This document shows, piece after piece, positions 34,600 through 44,278 of a stretch of DNA of 64,000 bases. The DNA lies in NCBI GenBank assembly GCA_045106765.1, contig JBGCFD010000044.1:1-64000 (forward strand). The letters are read 5' to 3'. The notes under the pieces are model-generated. The model saw only the letters and a list, made by a program, of their open reading frames with translations, did not search any database and was not told where the DNA came from. The first letter of the stretch is position 1; the number at the start of each line of letters is the position of its first letter. Made by a program: the position numbers and the translations under genes. The stretch comes from CAJQQY01 sp045106765 (GTDB lineage: Bacteria > Bacteroidota > Bacteroidia > Chitinophagales > Saprospiraceae).

Positions 34600-37443
34600 T
34601 TACGGCTTCGCAACTTTCACTTCACCACTTGCATCCAACACAATAATTTCATAACCTAATTTTTCCAATCCTGGACGAATAGATTTTTCATCACCTACTA
34701 CCAAGATGTACATATTTTCAGGTTGTAAATATTTTTTAGCCAAACCATTCAATTCTTCTTTAGATACATTTTCAACCAACTTAGTTTGCTCATCAACGAA
34801 TGTACGATCTAAATCATAGTGAACGATTCTTCTTAAGAATCCAGCTTTTTGTCGAGGAGTCTCGTAATTTCTAGCATCACGTTGACCGATAGAACTTTTC
34901 ATAAATGATAATTCATCATCAGTAATTCCATCTTTTTGGTAACCTTTGATCTCATTGATAAATTCAACTACACTACTATCAGTAGCGACAGCTTTTACAC
35001 CTGCACTTGCGGTGAAAGAACCGATTTCTTCATCAGCTGAGAAACCTGCACGAGCACCATAAGTCCAACCTTTGTCTTCTCGAAGATTCAAATTGATTCG
35101 ACTATTAAAGGCACCTCCCAATGGGAAATTCATCAAGTAAGATTTGTAGTAATCACCAGTCACATCATATTTCATATCAGTTAAATAACCGATTCTGATT
35201 TCTGATTGAGGAGCATCAGTTTTGTCAACGATATAAATTTTCGTTTTTTCTTTTTTCTGTTTAACTGCAACAGAAGGAATGGTAACAGATTTTGCTTTCC
35301 AATTCTTCAAGAATTGTAATTGAGGCATTACTTCTTGTTCAGAAATATCACCCACTACTACTAATTCAGAAACTGACGGAGAGTAATTTTTAGCATAAAA
35401 ATTCTTCACATCATCCAAAGTAATATTTACAACTGATCCTTCATCACCACTTGTTGGAATGGCATAGATATGATCTTTTCCATACAATAATCTATTGTAA
35501 ACTTGGCTAGCAGTTACACTTGGATTTTTACGGCTACTTTTGATTCCCTCCAATTGTTGCTTTTTCAATCTTTCAAAATCTTCTTCAGCAAACATAGGAT
35601 TCATTAAAATCTCTTCCGCTAATTTCATCGTAGCTGGTAAATTCTTTTTCAAAGAACTTACAAACATAGTCGTAGAACTTCTTCCTGCGCTAATACTTAC
35701 GCTACTTCCTAATTTTCGCAATTCTTCTTGAATCGCTTCAGAAGAATAATTCTTAGTAGCTTCATTCATCATACTACCAGTCAAAGATGCCAAACCAGAT
35801 TTTGATTTGTCAACAGCATCTAATTTGTGTCCTCCATTGATCGTTAATTGTAAAGAAACAGTAGGAATCTCATCACTTGTAGTTCCGATTACTTTGATAC
35901 CATTTTTGAAAGTTGATTTCCAAAATTCAGGAACTCTAACAACTGGATTAGCACCTAAACCTGGTTTTTTACTTCGATCAAAAGTATCTCCTTTTGCTTT
36001 ATTGTAAACCATTTTTGAGTAATCAGTAGTTGGGAATGGATTTTCCCCTGCTGTTGCAATTTCAAAATTATTTGGTTTTGCAGGCTTTGCATCTTCGCTA
36101 GCCAATACACTAATTAAAACATATGGTTGGTCTTTGATGTATTTTTTAAATACACGCATTACATCTTCTTTTGTAATTCCCATGTATCTATCTAATTCAG
36201 CACCAATTCCGTTTGGAGTTCCTTTGAAAGTTTGGAAACTTGCTAACTGAGAAACTTTTCCACTCACACTCGCCAAACTGTTAATCATACTTGACTCCGT
36301 ATCTGCTTTAAATTTTTCGATATCAGCATCAGTTACTCCAGCTTTTTCAAAGTCTTCCAAAATCTGCATTACTTGTCCTTCAAATGTTTCTAGTGATTGA
36401 CCAGGGAAAGGTAAAATAAACATAGAAAATTCACCAGACAATTCACTTGCAGGATTGAAAGAAGAAGCTTGAATTGCTTTTTGGGTTTTTACGAAATTCT
36501 TGTAGAAGTAAGAACTTTTTCCAGTTCCTAAAATCTCAGCTAAGCAATCTAAAGGTGCTTCATCTTTATGAAATCTAGGTACAGTTGGGTAAGTAAAAAT
36601 TACGGCAGGGAATCGAATATTTTTATCTACATAAGAAACGTATCGGTTCTCAGGTAAAGTTGGTTTTTCCAATTTCATGTTTTTAACAGCAGGACCAGTA
36701 GGAATATTTCCGAAATATTTCTCTACCATTTTGATCACCTCTTTAGGTTTTACATCACCACCGACAGTCAAAGTTGCATTGTTTGGTCCATACCATCTTA
36801 AGAAGAATTTTTTCAAATCTTCTACATTAACTCGATCAAGGTCTTCCAATTTTCCAATTGTCAACCAAGAGTATGGGTGGCCATAAGGATACAAAGCAGC
36901 AGCTTGTAATTCATTGTAAGGACCATAAGGACGGTTGTCATAATTTTGACCTTTTTCGTTTTTCACAGTTTCTCGTTGTACCTCAAATTTTTTCTGAGTT
37001 ACAGCATCTAGGAAAAATCCCATTCGATCAGCTTCCAACCAAAGCATTCTTTCCAATTGGTTGCTAGGTACAGTTTCGAAGTAGTTAGTTCGGTCACGGT
37101 TAGTTGTTCCGTTAAGTGTTCCACCAGCTTCAGTTACTGTTTTGAAATGCTCCTCATCTGCCACATTTTCAGAACCTTGAAACATCATGTGCTCAAAGAA
37201 ATGTGCAAATCCAGATTTGTTTAATTCTTCACGAGCAGAACCTACATGGTAAGTTACATCTACATGAACTAAAGGATCAGAGTGATCTTCGTGGATCACC
37301 AAAGTTAATCCATTAGAAAGCACGTGCTTTTCGTAAGGGATAACGATTTTATCTCCTTTTTTTTCCACCTTCTCAATCATTTTAGTTTGAGCGAAGAGGG
37401 ATGAAGAGAAAATCAAAAAAGTAAAAATCAAAAAGTTTTTCAT
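34600..37443 (-). CDS. M16-family zinc metallopeptidase (secreted, two-module)
   Basis: A 947-residue protein starting with a signal peptide 'MKNFLIFTFLIFSSSLFAQ'. The start is placed at 37443 since six residues before it lack sense as a signal peptide. The first M16 module has the inverted zinc motif H81-F-F-E84-H85 in 'FAHFFEHMMFQGS'. The second half is an M16 module without an evident metal motif, typical of the closed-clamshell peptidases that degrade peptides. The C-terminal part includes 'REDKGWTYGARAGFS', the R/Y pair conserved in M16B proteins. It lies alone on its strand. Confidence 0.93.
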   Translation of the reverse strand: MKNFLIFTFLIFSSSLFAQTKMIEKVEKKGDKIVIPYEKHVLSNGLTLVIHEDHSDPLVHVDVTYHVGSAREELNKSGFAHFFEHMMFQGSENVADEEHFKTVTEAGGTLNGTTNRDRTNYFETVPSNQLERMLWLEADRMGFFLDAVTQKKFEVQRETVKNEKGQNYDNRPYGPYNELQAAALYPYGHPYSWLTIGKLEDLDRVNVEDLKKFFLRWYGPNNATLTVGGDVKPKEVIKMVEKYFGNIPTGPAVKNMKLEKPTLPENRYVSYVDKNIRFPAVIFTYPTVPRFHKDEAPLDCLAEILGTGKSSYFYKNFVKTQKAIQASSFNPASELSGEFSMFILPFPGQSLETFEGQVMQILEDFEKAGVTDADIEKFKADTESSMINSLASVSGKVSQLASFQTFKGTPNGIGAELDRYMGITKEDVMRVFKKYIKDQPYVLISVLASEDAKPAKPNNFEIATAGENPFPTTDYSKMVYNKAKGDTFDRSKKPGLGANPVVRVPEFWKSTFKNGIKVIGTTSDEIPTVSLQLTINGGHKLDAVDKSKSGLASLTGSMMNEATKNYSSEAIQEELRKLGSSVSISAGRSSTTMFVSSLKKNLPATMKLAEEILMNPMFAEEDFERLKKQQLEGIKSSRKNPSVTASQVYNRLLYGKDHIYAIPTSGDEGSVVNITLDDVKNFYAKNYSPSVSELVVVGDISEQEVMPQLQFLKNWKAKSVTIPSVAVKQKKEKTKIYIVDKTDAPQSEIRIGYLTDMKYDVTGDYYKSYLMNFPLGGAFNSRINLNLREDKGWTYGARAGFSADEEIGSFTASAGVKAVATDSSVVEFINEIKGYQKDGITDDELSFMKSSIGQRDARNYETPRQKAGFLRRIVHYDLDRTFVDEQTKLVENVSKEELNGLAKKYLQPENMYILVVGDEKSIRPGLEKLGYEIIVLDASGEVKVAKP

Positions 37444-37638
37444 AATTAAAGTTTTTGTCAAAAATTAACGCGTACGTATTTTAACTTATGATTAAAAAAT
37501 GGATAGAGGAAAATTAGAATCCTTTCCAACACCTAAAGGTAATTCTACTTCCTAAAACGACAAAAAGAAATAAGGTAGGTTGTCTGAAAATGTAAGAAAT
37601 TTAACGTGAGATTAACGGTTCAGCGGCTTATTGTCAGT

Positions 37639-38367
37639 TTAGAACTCTAAAATATTCAAGTTTTCCATTTCATGATTCATTAAATGACCACCGAGATTAA
37701 ACCAATTTATGGCATGATCGATGACCCAGCCATCAGAAGAAACAATAATTTTACCGTTTTCTGCTAGAATTTTATCTGGATTATTGACCAATTCTACGGT
37801 CCAATTAAATTGATATTTTTGACTAATTTCTAAAAGTATTTTCTTTAATCGACCACTATTTGAGATTGGCGCATCTAAATACCATTCAACTGAAGATACC
37901 TCCATTTTTTTTAAAACATTACCTATAAGAATGATGGCTATTTCGGTTTTTTGAACTCGTTTGTAGGTACCATGTACACTTGAAATATCTCGATAAGTTC
38001 CATCTCTACCTTTGAAAATAAATGCTCCTGAAAGCGCACTTTCTAAAAGTATTAGCAAATTAAATCCATCAATTGAAATCGTTTTATTTTTTAGAAGCGA
38101 AGGTTGGAGTTCTTTGGATTTTCGAAGTTGGATATTTTGTTCGGCAGCACCTACTCGCATGATTGCCATGCGTTGTCGTTTGTTTAATTTATATCGACTG
38201 CCTACAATTTGCAAAGTTGAATTCATCGCATATCCTCGCGACATTAAAAAGGAATAGTCATCAATGGCTTCTTTAAAAATGGGGTGCCACTTTTTTGCGA
38301 AATATTTATTGTCGTTGGGGTGTTTTCCTCTGTTTCTTGTTGGCAAAGTATATTTATTTAAGGACAA
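37639..38367 (-). CDS. DUF434/DUF5616-domain protein, TTG start
   Basis: A 242-residue protein whose N-terminal part ('HPNDNKYFAKKWHPIF', 'RYKLNKRQRMAIMR') matches the DUF434 family and whose C-terminal part ('ISIDGFNLLILLESAL', 'SSVEWYLDAPISNSGRL', 'VSSDGWVID') contains several spaced Asp residues like a PIN-type nuclease fold. The function is unknown; a nuclease is a reasonable guess. The only usable start before an in-frame stop is TTG at 38367, and the next ATG would drop about 41 conserved residues. Its start overlaps the end of the upstream gene by 10 bases. Confidence 0.7.
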   Translation of the reverse strand: MSLNKYTLPTRNRGKHPNDNKYFAKKWHPIFKEAIDDYSFLMSRGYAMNSTLQIVGSRYKLNKRQRMAIMRVGAAEQNIQLRKSKELQPSLLKNKTISIDGFNLLILLESALSGAFIFKGRDGTYRDISSVHGTYKRVQKTEIAIILIGNVLKKMEVSSVEWYLDAPISNSGRLKKILLEISQKYQFNWTVELVNNPDKILAENGKIIVSSDGWVIDHAINWFNLGGHLMNHEMENLNILEF

Positions 38368-39017
38368 TAGACATCGATTAGTGTATACTCATTAATCGTT
38401 TCAATAAAAAAAGTTCCTGAAAATGGACCATTATTTATTTCAATTGAAGATATGAATTCATCCTCATTTATGTAGTTATCTATTTTAGTACAAGAATTTG
38501 ATACCACAATTTTTAGAGTTTCTAATGAGATTGGATTATATGAACCTCCATATAAATCAACCTCAATAGAGCTATTATCTATTTGAGTTTTATTTACTGC
38601 GCTTACCCAAAAATCTAATGCTGTTTCATAATATTCTTTTTTAGCTTTTATAGCTCCTCCATTAAGTGATATGTTATGATATTCTAATTTATCCATATTC
38701 ACTCCTTTCTTGTTATGATTACCTAAATCTAACAAGTTAAATTTTTGCTCTTTTCTTAATGATTTGAATTCTTCATAGCCTTTTTTATTTATTAAAATAT
38801 AATACCATAAGTTTTTTGAACTCTGATTTTTTCGATTATCCTCATTAAGTTTCTGAAAAATATTTATGGCATCCGAGAAAGTTGAGATACAAATTATTTC
38901 AACTTCATTTTGAAGATCATATTCATATTCAATTGGATCGCTATAATATTTAATAACTTTTTCCCTTAGCCCTTTTTGTGGATCACTTGATATTATGTAG
39001 TGTCTACCTTGTCTCAT
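38358..39017 (-). CDS. Protein of unknown function upstream of the DUF434 gene
   Basis: A 219-residue soluble protein starting 'MRQGRHYIISSDPQKGLREK'. I chose the ATG at 39017 because the longer frame starts with TTG. Its first 90 residues are charged; the rest includes 'YHNISLNGGAIKAKKEYYETALDFWVSAV' (about 113-141, landmark) and ends 'EYTLIDVYCP'. It has no signal peptide. The stop overlaps the DUF434 start by 10 bases, suggesting coupled translation and a shared job. No family is recognised. The composition is more AT-rich than the neighbouring surE, hinting at later acquisition. Confidence 0.55.
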   Translation of the reverse strand: MRQGRHYIISSDPQKGLREKVIKYYSDPIEYEYDLQNEVEIICISTFSDAINIFQKLNEDNRKNQSSKNLWYYILINKKGYEEFKSLRKEQKFNLLDLGNHNKKGVNMDKLEYHNISLNGGAIKAKKEYYETALDFWVSAVNKTQIDNSSIEVDLYGGSYNPISLETLKIVVSNSCTKIDNYINEDEFISSIEINNGPFSGTFFIETINEYTLIDVYCP

Positions 39018-39045
39018 TTTTTTCAATTGGGTGAAAAAATAATAA

Positions 39046-39813
39046 TTACTCCTCCATCCATTTCAAATCCCTCGCCGCTTTATAATCCGTCAAATCATGC
39101 ATCGAAGGAACAATCGAAATATATCCATTATCCAATGCTCGCACATCAGATTCATCAGTCAAATCATTACTCACAAATGAACCAGTAATCCAGTAATAAT
39201 TTTGTCCCATCGGATCTTTTTTCTCTTCAAATTCTTCTACCCAGCGAGAATCAGATTGATAGCAAACCTTCATTCCTTTGATTTCTTCCAAAGGTAATTT
39301 GGGGATATTTACATTTAATAATTTTCCTCCTGTCAAGCCTTTTTCCAAAACCATCCGCATTAATTTTTCTATCCAAACTTGAGCCGCTGAAAAATCTGCA
39401 TCTGCATCAAAATCCAACAAACTAAAACCAATACTATCAATTCCATTCAACGATGCTTCCATCGCTGCAGACATGGTTCCCGAATATAAAATATTGATGG
39501 CGACATTCGAACCATGATTAATTCCAGAAACACAAAGGTCAGGGATACGATCTTTAAGCACCACATATTTTCCCAATTTTACACAGTCTACGGGAGTTCC
39601 AGAACACTCATAAGATTCTACGCCTTCAAACATTTCTACTTTTTTTAATCGCAAAGGATCATGAATAGTGATAGCGTGCCCCATTCCACTCTGAGGAGAA
39701 TCAGGGGCGACAACCACGACTTCGCCTATTTTTTTGGCAACTTCAACTAATGCTTTGATTCCTTTGGCAGTGATGCCATCATCATTGGTAACGAGAATTA
39801 ATGGTTTTTTCAT
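39046..39813 (-). CDS. surE: 5'/3'-nucleotidase SurE
   Basis: It dephosphorylates nucleoside monophosphates. The 255-residue protein has the SurE active-site elements: 'LVTNDDGI' (Asp11, Asp12 region), 'APDSPQSGMGHAIT', 'SGTPVDCVKLG' and 'SGINHGSNVAINILYSGTM'. Length fits the family. The gene is 29 bases upstream of the unknown gene on the same strand and may share its transcript. Confidence 0.96.
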   Translation of the reverse strand: MKKPLILVTNDDGITAKGIKALVEVAKKIGEVVVVAPDSPQSGMGHAITIHDPLRLKKVEMFEGVESYECSGTPVDCVKLGKYVVLKDRIPDLCVSGINHGSNVAINILYSGTMSAAMEASLNGIDSIGFSLLDFDADADFSAAQVWIEKLMRMVLEKGLTGGKLLNVNIPKLPLEEIKGMKVCYQSDSRWVEEFEEKKDPMGQNYYWITGSFVSNDLTDESDVRALDNGYISIVPSMHDLTDYKAARDLKWMEE

Positions 39814-40015
39814 AAGCGTCTTTTTGTTTAAGAAGTATTTTTTTTGAAAAAAACAAAGGTAAGTTTAGGAAAATAGTATCCCAATTTTTTAAAATATCTT
39901 TTTACTTTTTTCAAAAAAAATCCTTCTTGCACAAAAATGACATATTTTTTACCCTAGGTTAAACATGTATTCCTTTCCGCTGTTGTATTTTTGTTTTTTT
40001 GAAAAAAATAGATCA

Positions 40016-41071
40016 ATGCCAGTTAATTTAAATTCTAAGATTGGAGTACTTCTCGTTAATTTAGGAACACCAGATGACCCTTCCTATGGAGGTGTTTGGA
40101 GGTATTTGCAACAATTTTTGACAGATGGTCGAGTGATTGATATTCCTTGGTTGCCACGGCAATTACTAGTGAGAGGAATCATTGCACCTTTTCGTTCCAA
40201 CAGTTCGTCTAAATTATATAAGCAACTTTGGACAGAAAATGGTTCGCCACTAAAATTTTATGGTGAACGATTGGCAGCGGGTGTACAAAAGAATTTAGGA
40301 AGTGATTATATCGTCGAATTAGCAATGCGATATCAAAATCCATCTATCGAATCTGCCTTGGATAAATTGATGTCAAAGCAAGTTCGAGAGTTGATTGTGA
40401 TTCCACTTTTTCCACATTATGCATCGGCTTCGACAGGTTCGGTTTACGAAGAAGTGATGCGATTACTTTCCAAAAAACAAGCAATTCCATCTTTGAAAAT
40501 TGTTAACTCGTTTCATGATTATGAGCCGATGATTGATGTTTTTGTGAAAAACTCACAGAAGTATGATTTGTCTAGTTACGATCATATTTTGTTCAGTTAC
40601 CATGGTTTGCCACAAAGACAAATGAAAAAAGCGGATACGTGTAATCATTGTTTAAAAGTAGATGATTGTTGTGCAGTTTTGTCTGAGAAAAATCAATTTT
40701 GTTATTCCGCGCAATGTCATGATACGACTTATGCATTGGCTGAAAAATTGAATTTATCACGAGATCAATATACTATTTGCTTTCAAAGTCGACTGGGAAG
40801 AGATCCTTGGATTCAGCCATATACGAGCGACATTTTAAAAGTTAGAGCTGATGCAGGTGACAAACGATTGTTGGTTTTTTGTCCAGCTTTTGTTTCTGAT
40901 TGTTTGGAGACGACTATAGAAATTTTAGATGAATATCAAGAAGAATTTGAAGAATTGGGAGGGGAACATATTGATTTGGTGGAGAGTTTGAATGATCATC
41001 CTGATTGGATAATTGGAATGTCGGATCTGGTGCGGGCGCAGGTGGTGGAGAAGCAGTCGTCGGTAGTGTAA
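40016..41071 (+). CDS. hemH: Ferrochelatase
   Basis: It inserts Fe2+ into protoporphyrin IX in the last step of haem synthesis. I place the start at the ATG at 40016, giving 351 residues starting 'MPVNLNSKIGVLLVNLGTPD'. His196 in 'FSYHGLP' and 'FQSRLGRDPWIQPYTSD' (about 257-272) are the family active-site landmarks. A Cys-rich insert (Cys209, 212, 218, 219, 229, 234) follows the catalytic His, a position at which some bacterial ferrochelatases hold a [2Fe-2S] cluster. A terminator follows. Confidence 0.95.
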   Translation: MPVNLNSKIGVLLVNLGTPDDPSYGGVWRYLQQFLTDGRVIDIPWLPRQLLVRGIIAPFRSNSSSKLYKQLWTENGSPLKFYGERLAAGVQKNLGSDYIVELAMRYQNPSIESALDKLMSKQVRELIVIPLFPHYASASTGSVYEEVMRLLSKKQAIPSLKIVNSFHDYEPMIDVFVKNSQKYDLSSYDHILFSYHGLPQRQMKKADTCNHCLKVDDCCAVLSEKNQFCYSAQCHDTTYALAEKLNLSRDQYTICFQSRLGRDPWIQPYTSDILKVRADAGDKRLLVFCPAFVSDCLETTIEILDEYQEEFEELGGEHIDLVESLNDHPDWIIGMSDLVRAQVVEKQSSVV

Positions 41072-41121
41072 GAGTTTTTTTTGAATATTCCTTGTTGAGT
41101 GTGATGAATATTCAAATTATT

Positions 41122-41160
41122 AAAACGATGTTAATGCAGATTGCACTAACATCGTTTTTT
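41122..41160 (+). terminator. Terminator after hemH
   Basis: Stem aaaacgatgtta (41122-41133) with taacatcgtttt (41147-41158), followed by T run, 50 bases after the hemH stop and before the next start. Confidence 0.9.
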
Positions 41161-41195
41161 GTTTTTTTGATTAGTTTTGTAAAAAAAAATACGAT

Positions 41196-42515
41196 ATGAG
41201 AAATTGGATTTTGATAATTATTAGTTTGTTTCTTTTTCAAGTGAATAGTTTTGCACAAGAAGAAGGTGATGCATTTTTAACCTTGTTAGAAAAAGGAAAA
41301 GCAGCTTTTGAAAAGAAAGATTACGATACGTGTATATCTTGTTACAAAAAAGCAGAAATCTACCAACCTCAAAATGCATGGCTAAAATATGCTGCTGCTC
41401 GATGTTATGATTCAAAGAAAAAAAAGAAAAGCACGTACCAAAATTTAACGAAAGCAATTCAATTAGATTGGGAAGATGTGGAAGATTGGTTGGTAAATAG
41501 TGAAAGTGATTTTAGTTATTTAAAAAAGAAAAAACGTTGTTGGAAAAAAGTCCAAAAGGAAATTAAGGCGCAACAAAAAGAAATGAATTTGACATTGCGA
41601 GAAGAATTAATTCAAATGGAGAAGGCCGACCAAAAATATCGGATTGAAATTCAGGAGAAGTCAAAAAAAGGGAATTATAATGCTTCAGTAGTTAATGAAT
41701 TATGGAAAAAACAATTAGCGATTGATTCAAGAAATTTAAAACGGAGTGAAGAAATAATCGCAGAATATGGATATCCAAGTAAAAAATTAGTTGGTAAAAA
41801 AGCAGCAAAGTCTATCTTTCTGATCGTCCAACATGCAGAATTAAAGTACCAACAAAAATATATTTCTCTTTTCCAAAAAGCAGTAAAAAGTGGAGATTTG
41901 GATATGAAAACGCTTGCGTTGATGTTGGATAGAATTGAGGTGAGAAAAGGTCGGCCACAAATTTATGGGACACAAATTGGAGAAGATCAAAAAACGGAAA
42001 AATTGACTTTTGATCCAATTGTTGATGAAAGAAAAGTAAATAAACGAAGAGCATATATTGGATTGCCTTCGATCGAATCTTATGCGCAACGATTTGATTT
42101 TGAATATCAATACAAAAAGCAAAAATATGTAAAAGCTGATTTTAGAAAATTCAAAGGAGGTTGGGATTTAGTTAATATCCGTGATGCTGAAACTTTTGAA
42201 ATTACTTTTTTACCAAAACAAAATTTCTGGGTAGAATTTTTGGCAAAGGGAAGATTGCGATTCAACCGATCTGTCAATACTTGCGAAATGATATATCAAG
42301 CTACGGATACTGGGCGATTAGTTTTTACTCCTAATTTAGATTGCACAGAAAATTGTTGTGATGATAAGAAAATTTCACAAACCTTGAATTATCATGATGT
42401 GATTGAATTTGAATTGTATAATAATGTTTTGTTTTTGATTGACACCAAGGGAAAAATTTGGGAGTTCAAAAGAAAGAAATATAAAAAGCAGCGATTGCAA
42501 CAAGAGGATAATTGA
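41196..42515 (+). CDS. Secreted TPR protein with DUF6624 domain
   Basis: A 439-residue protein with a signal peptide 'MRNWILIIISLFLFQVNSFAQ'. A short TPR-like stretch follows ('EKKDYDTCISCYKKAEIYQPQ'). The middle region (about 115-250), including 'LVGKKAAKSIFLIVQHAELKYQQKY', 'LMLDRIEVRKGRPQIYGTQI' and 'RRAYIGLPSIESYAQRF', matches DUF6624. The C-terminal third is beta-rich with 'FTPNLDCTENCCDDKK' and no clear family. The function is unknown. It is convergent with ruvB, 20 bases away. Confidence 0.75.
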   Translation: MRNWILIIISLFLFQVNSFAQEEGDAFLTLLEKGKAAFEKKDYDTCISCYKKAEIYQPQNAWLKYAAARCYDSKKKKKSTYQNLTKAIQLDWEDVEDWLVNSESDFSYLKKKKRCWKKVQKEIKAQQKEMNLTLREELIQMEKADQKYRIEIQEKSKKGNYNASVVNELWKKQLAIDSRNLKRSEEIIAEYGYPSKKLVGKKAAKSIFLIVQHAELKYQQKYISLFQKAVKSGDLDMKTLALMLDRIEVRKGRPQIYGTQIGEDQKTEKLTFDPIVDERKVNKRRAYIGLPSIESYAQRFDFEYQYKKQKYVKADFRKFKGGWDLVNIRDAETFEITFLPKQNFWVEFLAKGRLRFNRSVNTCEMIYQATDTGRLVFTPNLDCTENCCDDKKISQTLNYHDVIEFELYNNVLFLIDTKGKIWEFKRKKYKKQRLQQEDN

Positions 42516-42535
42516 TTTTACTTTTGCCCGACTAC

Positions 42536-43561
42536 TTAAAATAAAGTCCCCGATTTTGAAGGTGGAACGATTCCTAAATGAACATAAGCTTTTTCAGTTA
42601 CCAATCTTCCACGAGGCGTTCGTTGAATATAGCCTTCCATGATTAAAAATGGTTCGTGGACTTCTTCAATTGTTCCTGCCTCTTCGCCGACAGCAGTTCC
42701 AATCGTTGTTAATCCAACAGGACCACCTTTAAATTTATGAATGATGGTTGACAAAATTTTATTATCCATTTCATCCAATCCACTTTCATCTACATTCAAA
42801 GCAGTTAAACCAAATTTTGCAATTTTCACATCAATAGTTCCATCACCTTTTATCTGTGCAAAGTCTCGCATTCGTCGAAGTAAAGCATTAGCGATCCGTG
42901 GCGTTCCTCGACTTCTTCGAGCAATTTCGTGAGCACCTGTATCTGTAATTGGTACATTTAAAATTCCTGCACTTCGCTTGACAATTGCTTCCAATACTTC
43001 AACTGAATAATAATCTAAGTGGCAATTGATACCAAATCTCGCTCTCATTGGCGAAGTCAAAAGTCCCATCCGAGTGGTTGCGCCGACAAGTGTAAACGGA
43101 TTAAGTGACAATTGAATACTTCGAGCATTGGGGCCGGAATCAATCATGATGTCAATTCGATAATCTTCCATAGCAGAATATAAATATTCCTCTACCACAG
43201 TATTTAGTCGATGAATTTCATCAATAAAAAGTACATCGCCTTCTTCCAAATTGGTTAGCAAACCAGCCAAGTCGCCTGGTTTTTCCAAAACAGGACCAGA
43301 AGTCATTTTTAGATTTGCTTCCAACTCGTTGGCAACAATATGAGACAAAGTTGTTTTTCCTAACCCAGGAGGACCATGCAATAAAACATGATCCAATGCT
43401 TCGCCACGTAACTTTGCTGCCGCAATAAATATTTTTAAATTTTCGACAATCTTAGGTTGACCGCTAAAGTCGCCAAGCATTTTTGGACGCAAGGCTTTTT
43501 CATATTGTTGTTCTTCTGATGTTAAATTTTCGTCAGAAGGATCGAGGTTCGGATTTGACAT
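42536..43561 (-). CDS. ruvB: Holliday junction DNA helicase RuvB
   Basis: The 341-residue AAA+ motor drives branch migration of Holliday junctions with RuvA. Walker A is 'HGPPGLGKTTLSH' (about 64-76), Walker B 'VLFIDEIHRLN', sensor I 'GATTRMGLLTSPMR', sensor II near 'ARRSRGTPRIANALLRRMRDFA' (landmark), and the C-terminal winged-helix ends 'GYIQRTPRGRLVTEKAY'. Length and motifs are standard. It lies between the DUF6624 gene (convergent) and a secreted protein gene on the same strand. Confidence 0.97.
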   Translation of the reverse strand: MSNPNLDPSDENLTSEEQQYEKALRPKMLGDFSGQPKIVENLKIFIAAAKLRGEALDHVLLHGPPGLGKTTLSHIVANELEANLKMTSGPVLEKPGDLAGLLTNLEEGDVLFIDEIHRLNTVVEEYLYSAMEDYRIDIMIDSGPNARSIQLSLNPFTLVGATTRMGLLTSPMRARFGINCHLDYYSVEVLEAIVKRSAGILNVPITDTGAHEIARRSRGTPRIANALLRRMRDFAQIKGDGTIDVKIAKFGLTALNVDESGLDEMDNKILSTIIHKFKGGPVGLTTIGTAVGEEAGTIEEVHEPFLIMEGYIQRTPRGRLVTEKAYVHLGIVPPSKSGTLF

Positions 43562-43596
43562 AATTTGCTAGTGTACTTTTTTGTAGTGTATCAGTT

Positions 43597-43669
43597 GATT
43601 GGTCAGGTAATCAGGCATGATATGGAACTGTAATTAAATAAACTCGTTGGACTGATTACCTGATCAATC
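43597..43669. repeat. Inverted repeat with 'TCAGGTAATCAGGC' core
   Basis: Arms 43597-43614 and 43652-43669 pair in 17 of 18 positions (the remaining one a G-T). It lies between ruvB and the next gene. The 'AATCAGGC/T' motif also occurs in hairpins at 50765-50835 and 56677-56712. Confidence 0.7.
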
Positions 43670-44278
43670 TTTTTCCCAAATGACCAATTCCCCCGAATAA
43701 TTTTTCGTCTTATCATCACATTTCGTTTCTCTTGAAGTTGATTCGCAAATCAAAGTACCTTGGCAATCAAGCAACATACTTTTAGTTGGTCCTAGGAAGT
43801 AATATGCAAAACCATCTGTCCTATAAACATATCGAATCACTTGGTAAGCTTTCGTTTTTTCCATAGAAATTGTCATCCATTCTGCATCGTAAGGATTAAG
43901 CGTTTGGATGCATTTAATTTTTTCAGGTTTTATTCCGCCAGTTCCGGGAGGGATGGTAGAAGAATTTTCCAAAAATTCAATACAAGTTACTTCGACCATT
44001 TTCCCAGCCATGCAAATTCCAACTTGATTGGTTACTTCTTTATAACCAAACTTAATTTTTTGTCCATCGGTTATTTCTAGATTTTTGCTAGAATATTTTA
44101 TTGGTTGTAATTTTTGCCCATCTTCTAAAACGATCATAAATCCACAACCATCGAGACCTTTGAAATCTTTGATGGTTCCCATGATTTGACAATCGGCATT
44201 TTGTCCTCCATTTTTTTGCTTACAAGTTTGACCAGTCATTAGAAAAAAACAGGAAAGCAAAATCAATAGTTTATACAT
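43664..44278 (-). CDS. Secreted or lipoprotein of unknown function
   Basis: I place the start at 44278, giving 204 residues that begin 'MYKLLILLSCFFLMTGQTC'. The longer frame adds 16 residues before the signal peptide. The Cys in 'MTGQTC' gives a weak lipobox, so lipoprotein status is uncertain. Two similar short beta-rich stretches, 'GFMIVLEDGQKLQPIKY' and 'VGICMAGKMVEVTCIEF', resemble copies of a small domain. Function is unknown. Confidence 0.55.
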   Translation of the reverse strand: MYKLLILLSCFFLMTGQTCKQKNGGQNADCQIMGTIKDFKGLDGCGFMIVLEDGQKLQPIKYSSKNLEITDGQKIKFGYKEVTNQVGICMAGKMVEVTCIEFLENSSTIPPGTGGIKPEKIKCIQTLNPYDAEWMTISMEKTKAYQVIRYVYRTDGFAYYFLGPTKSMLLDCQGTLICESTSRETKCDDKTKNYSGELVIWEKD

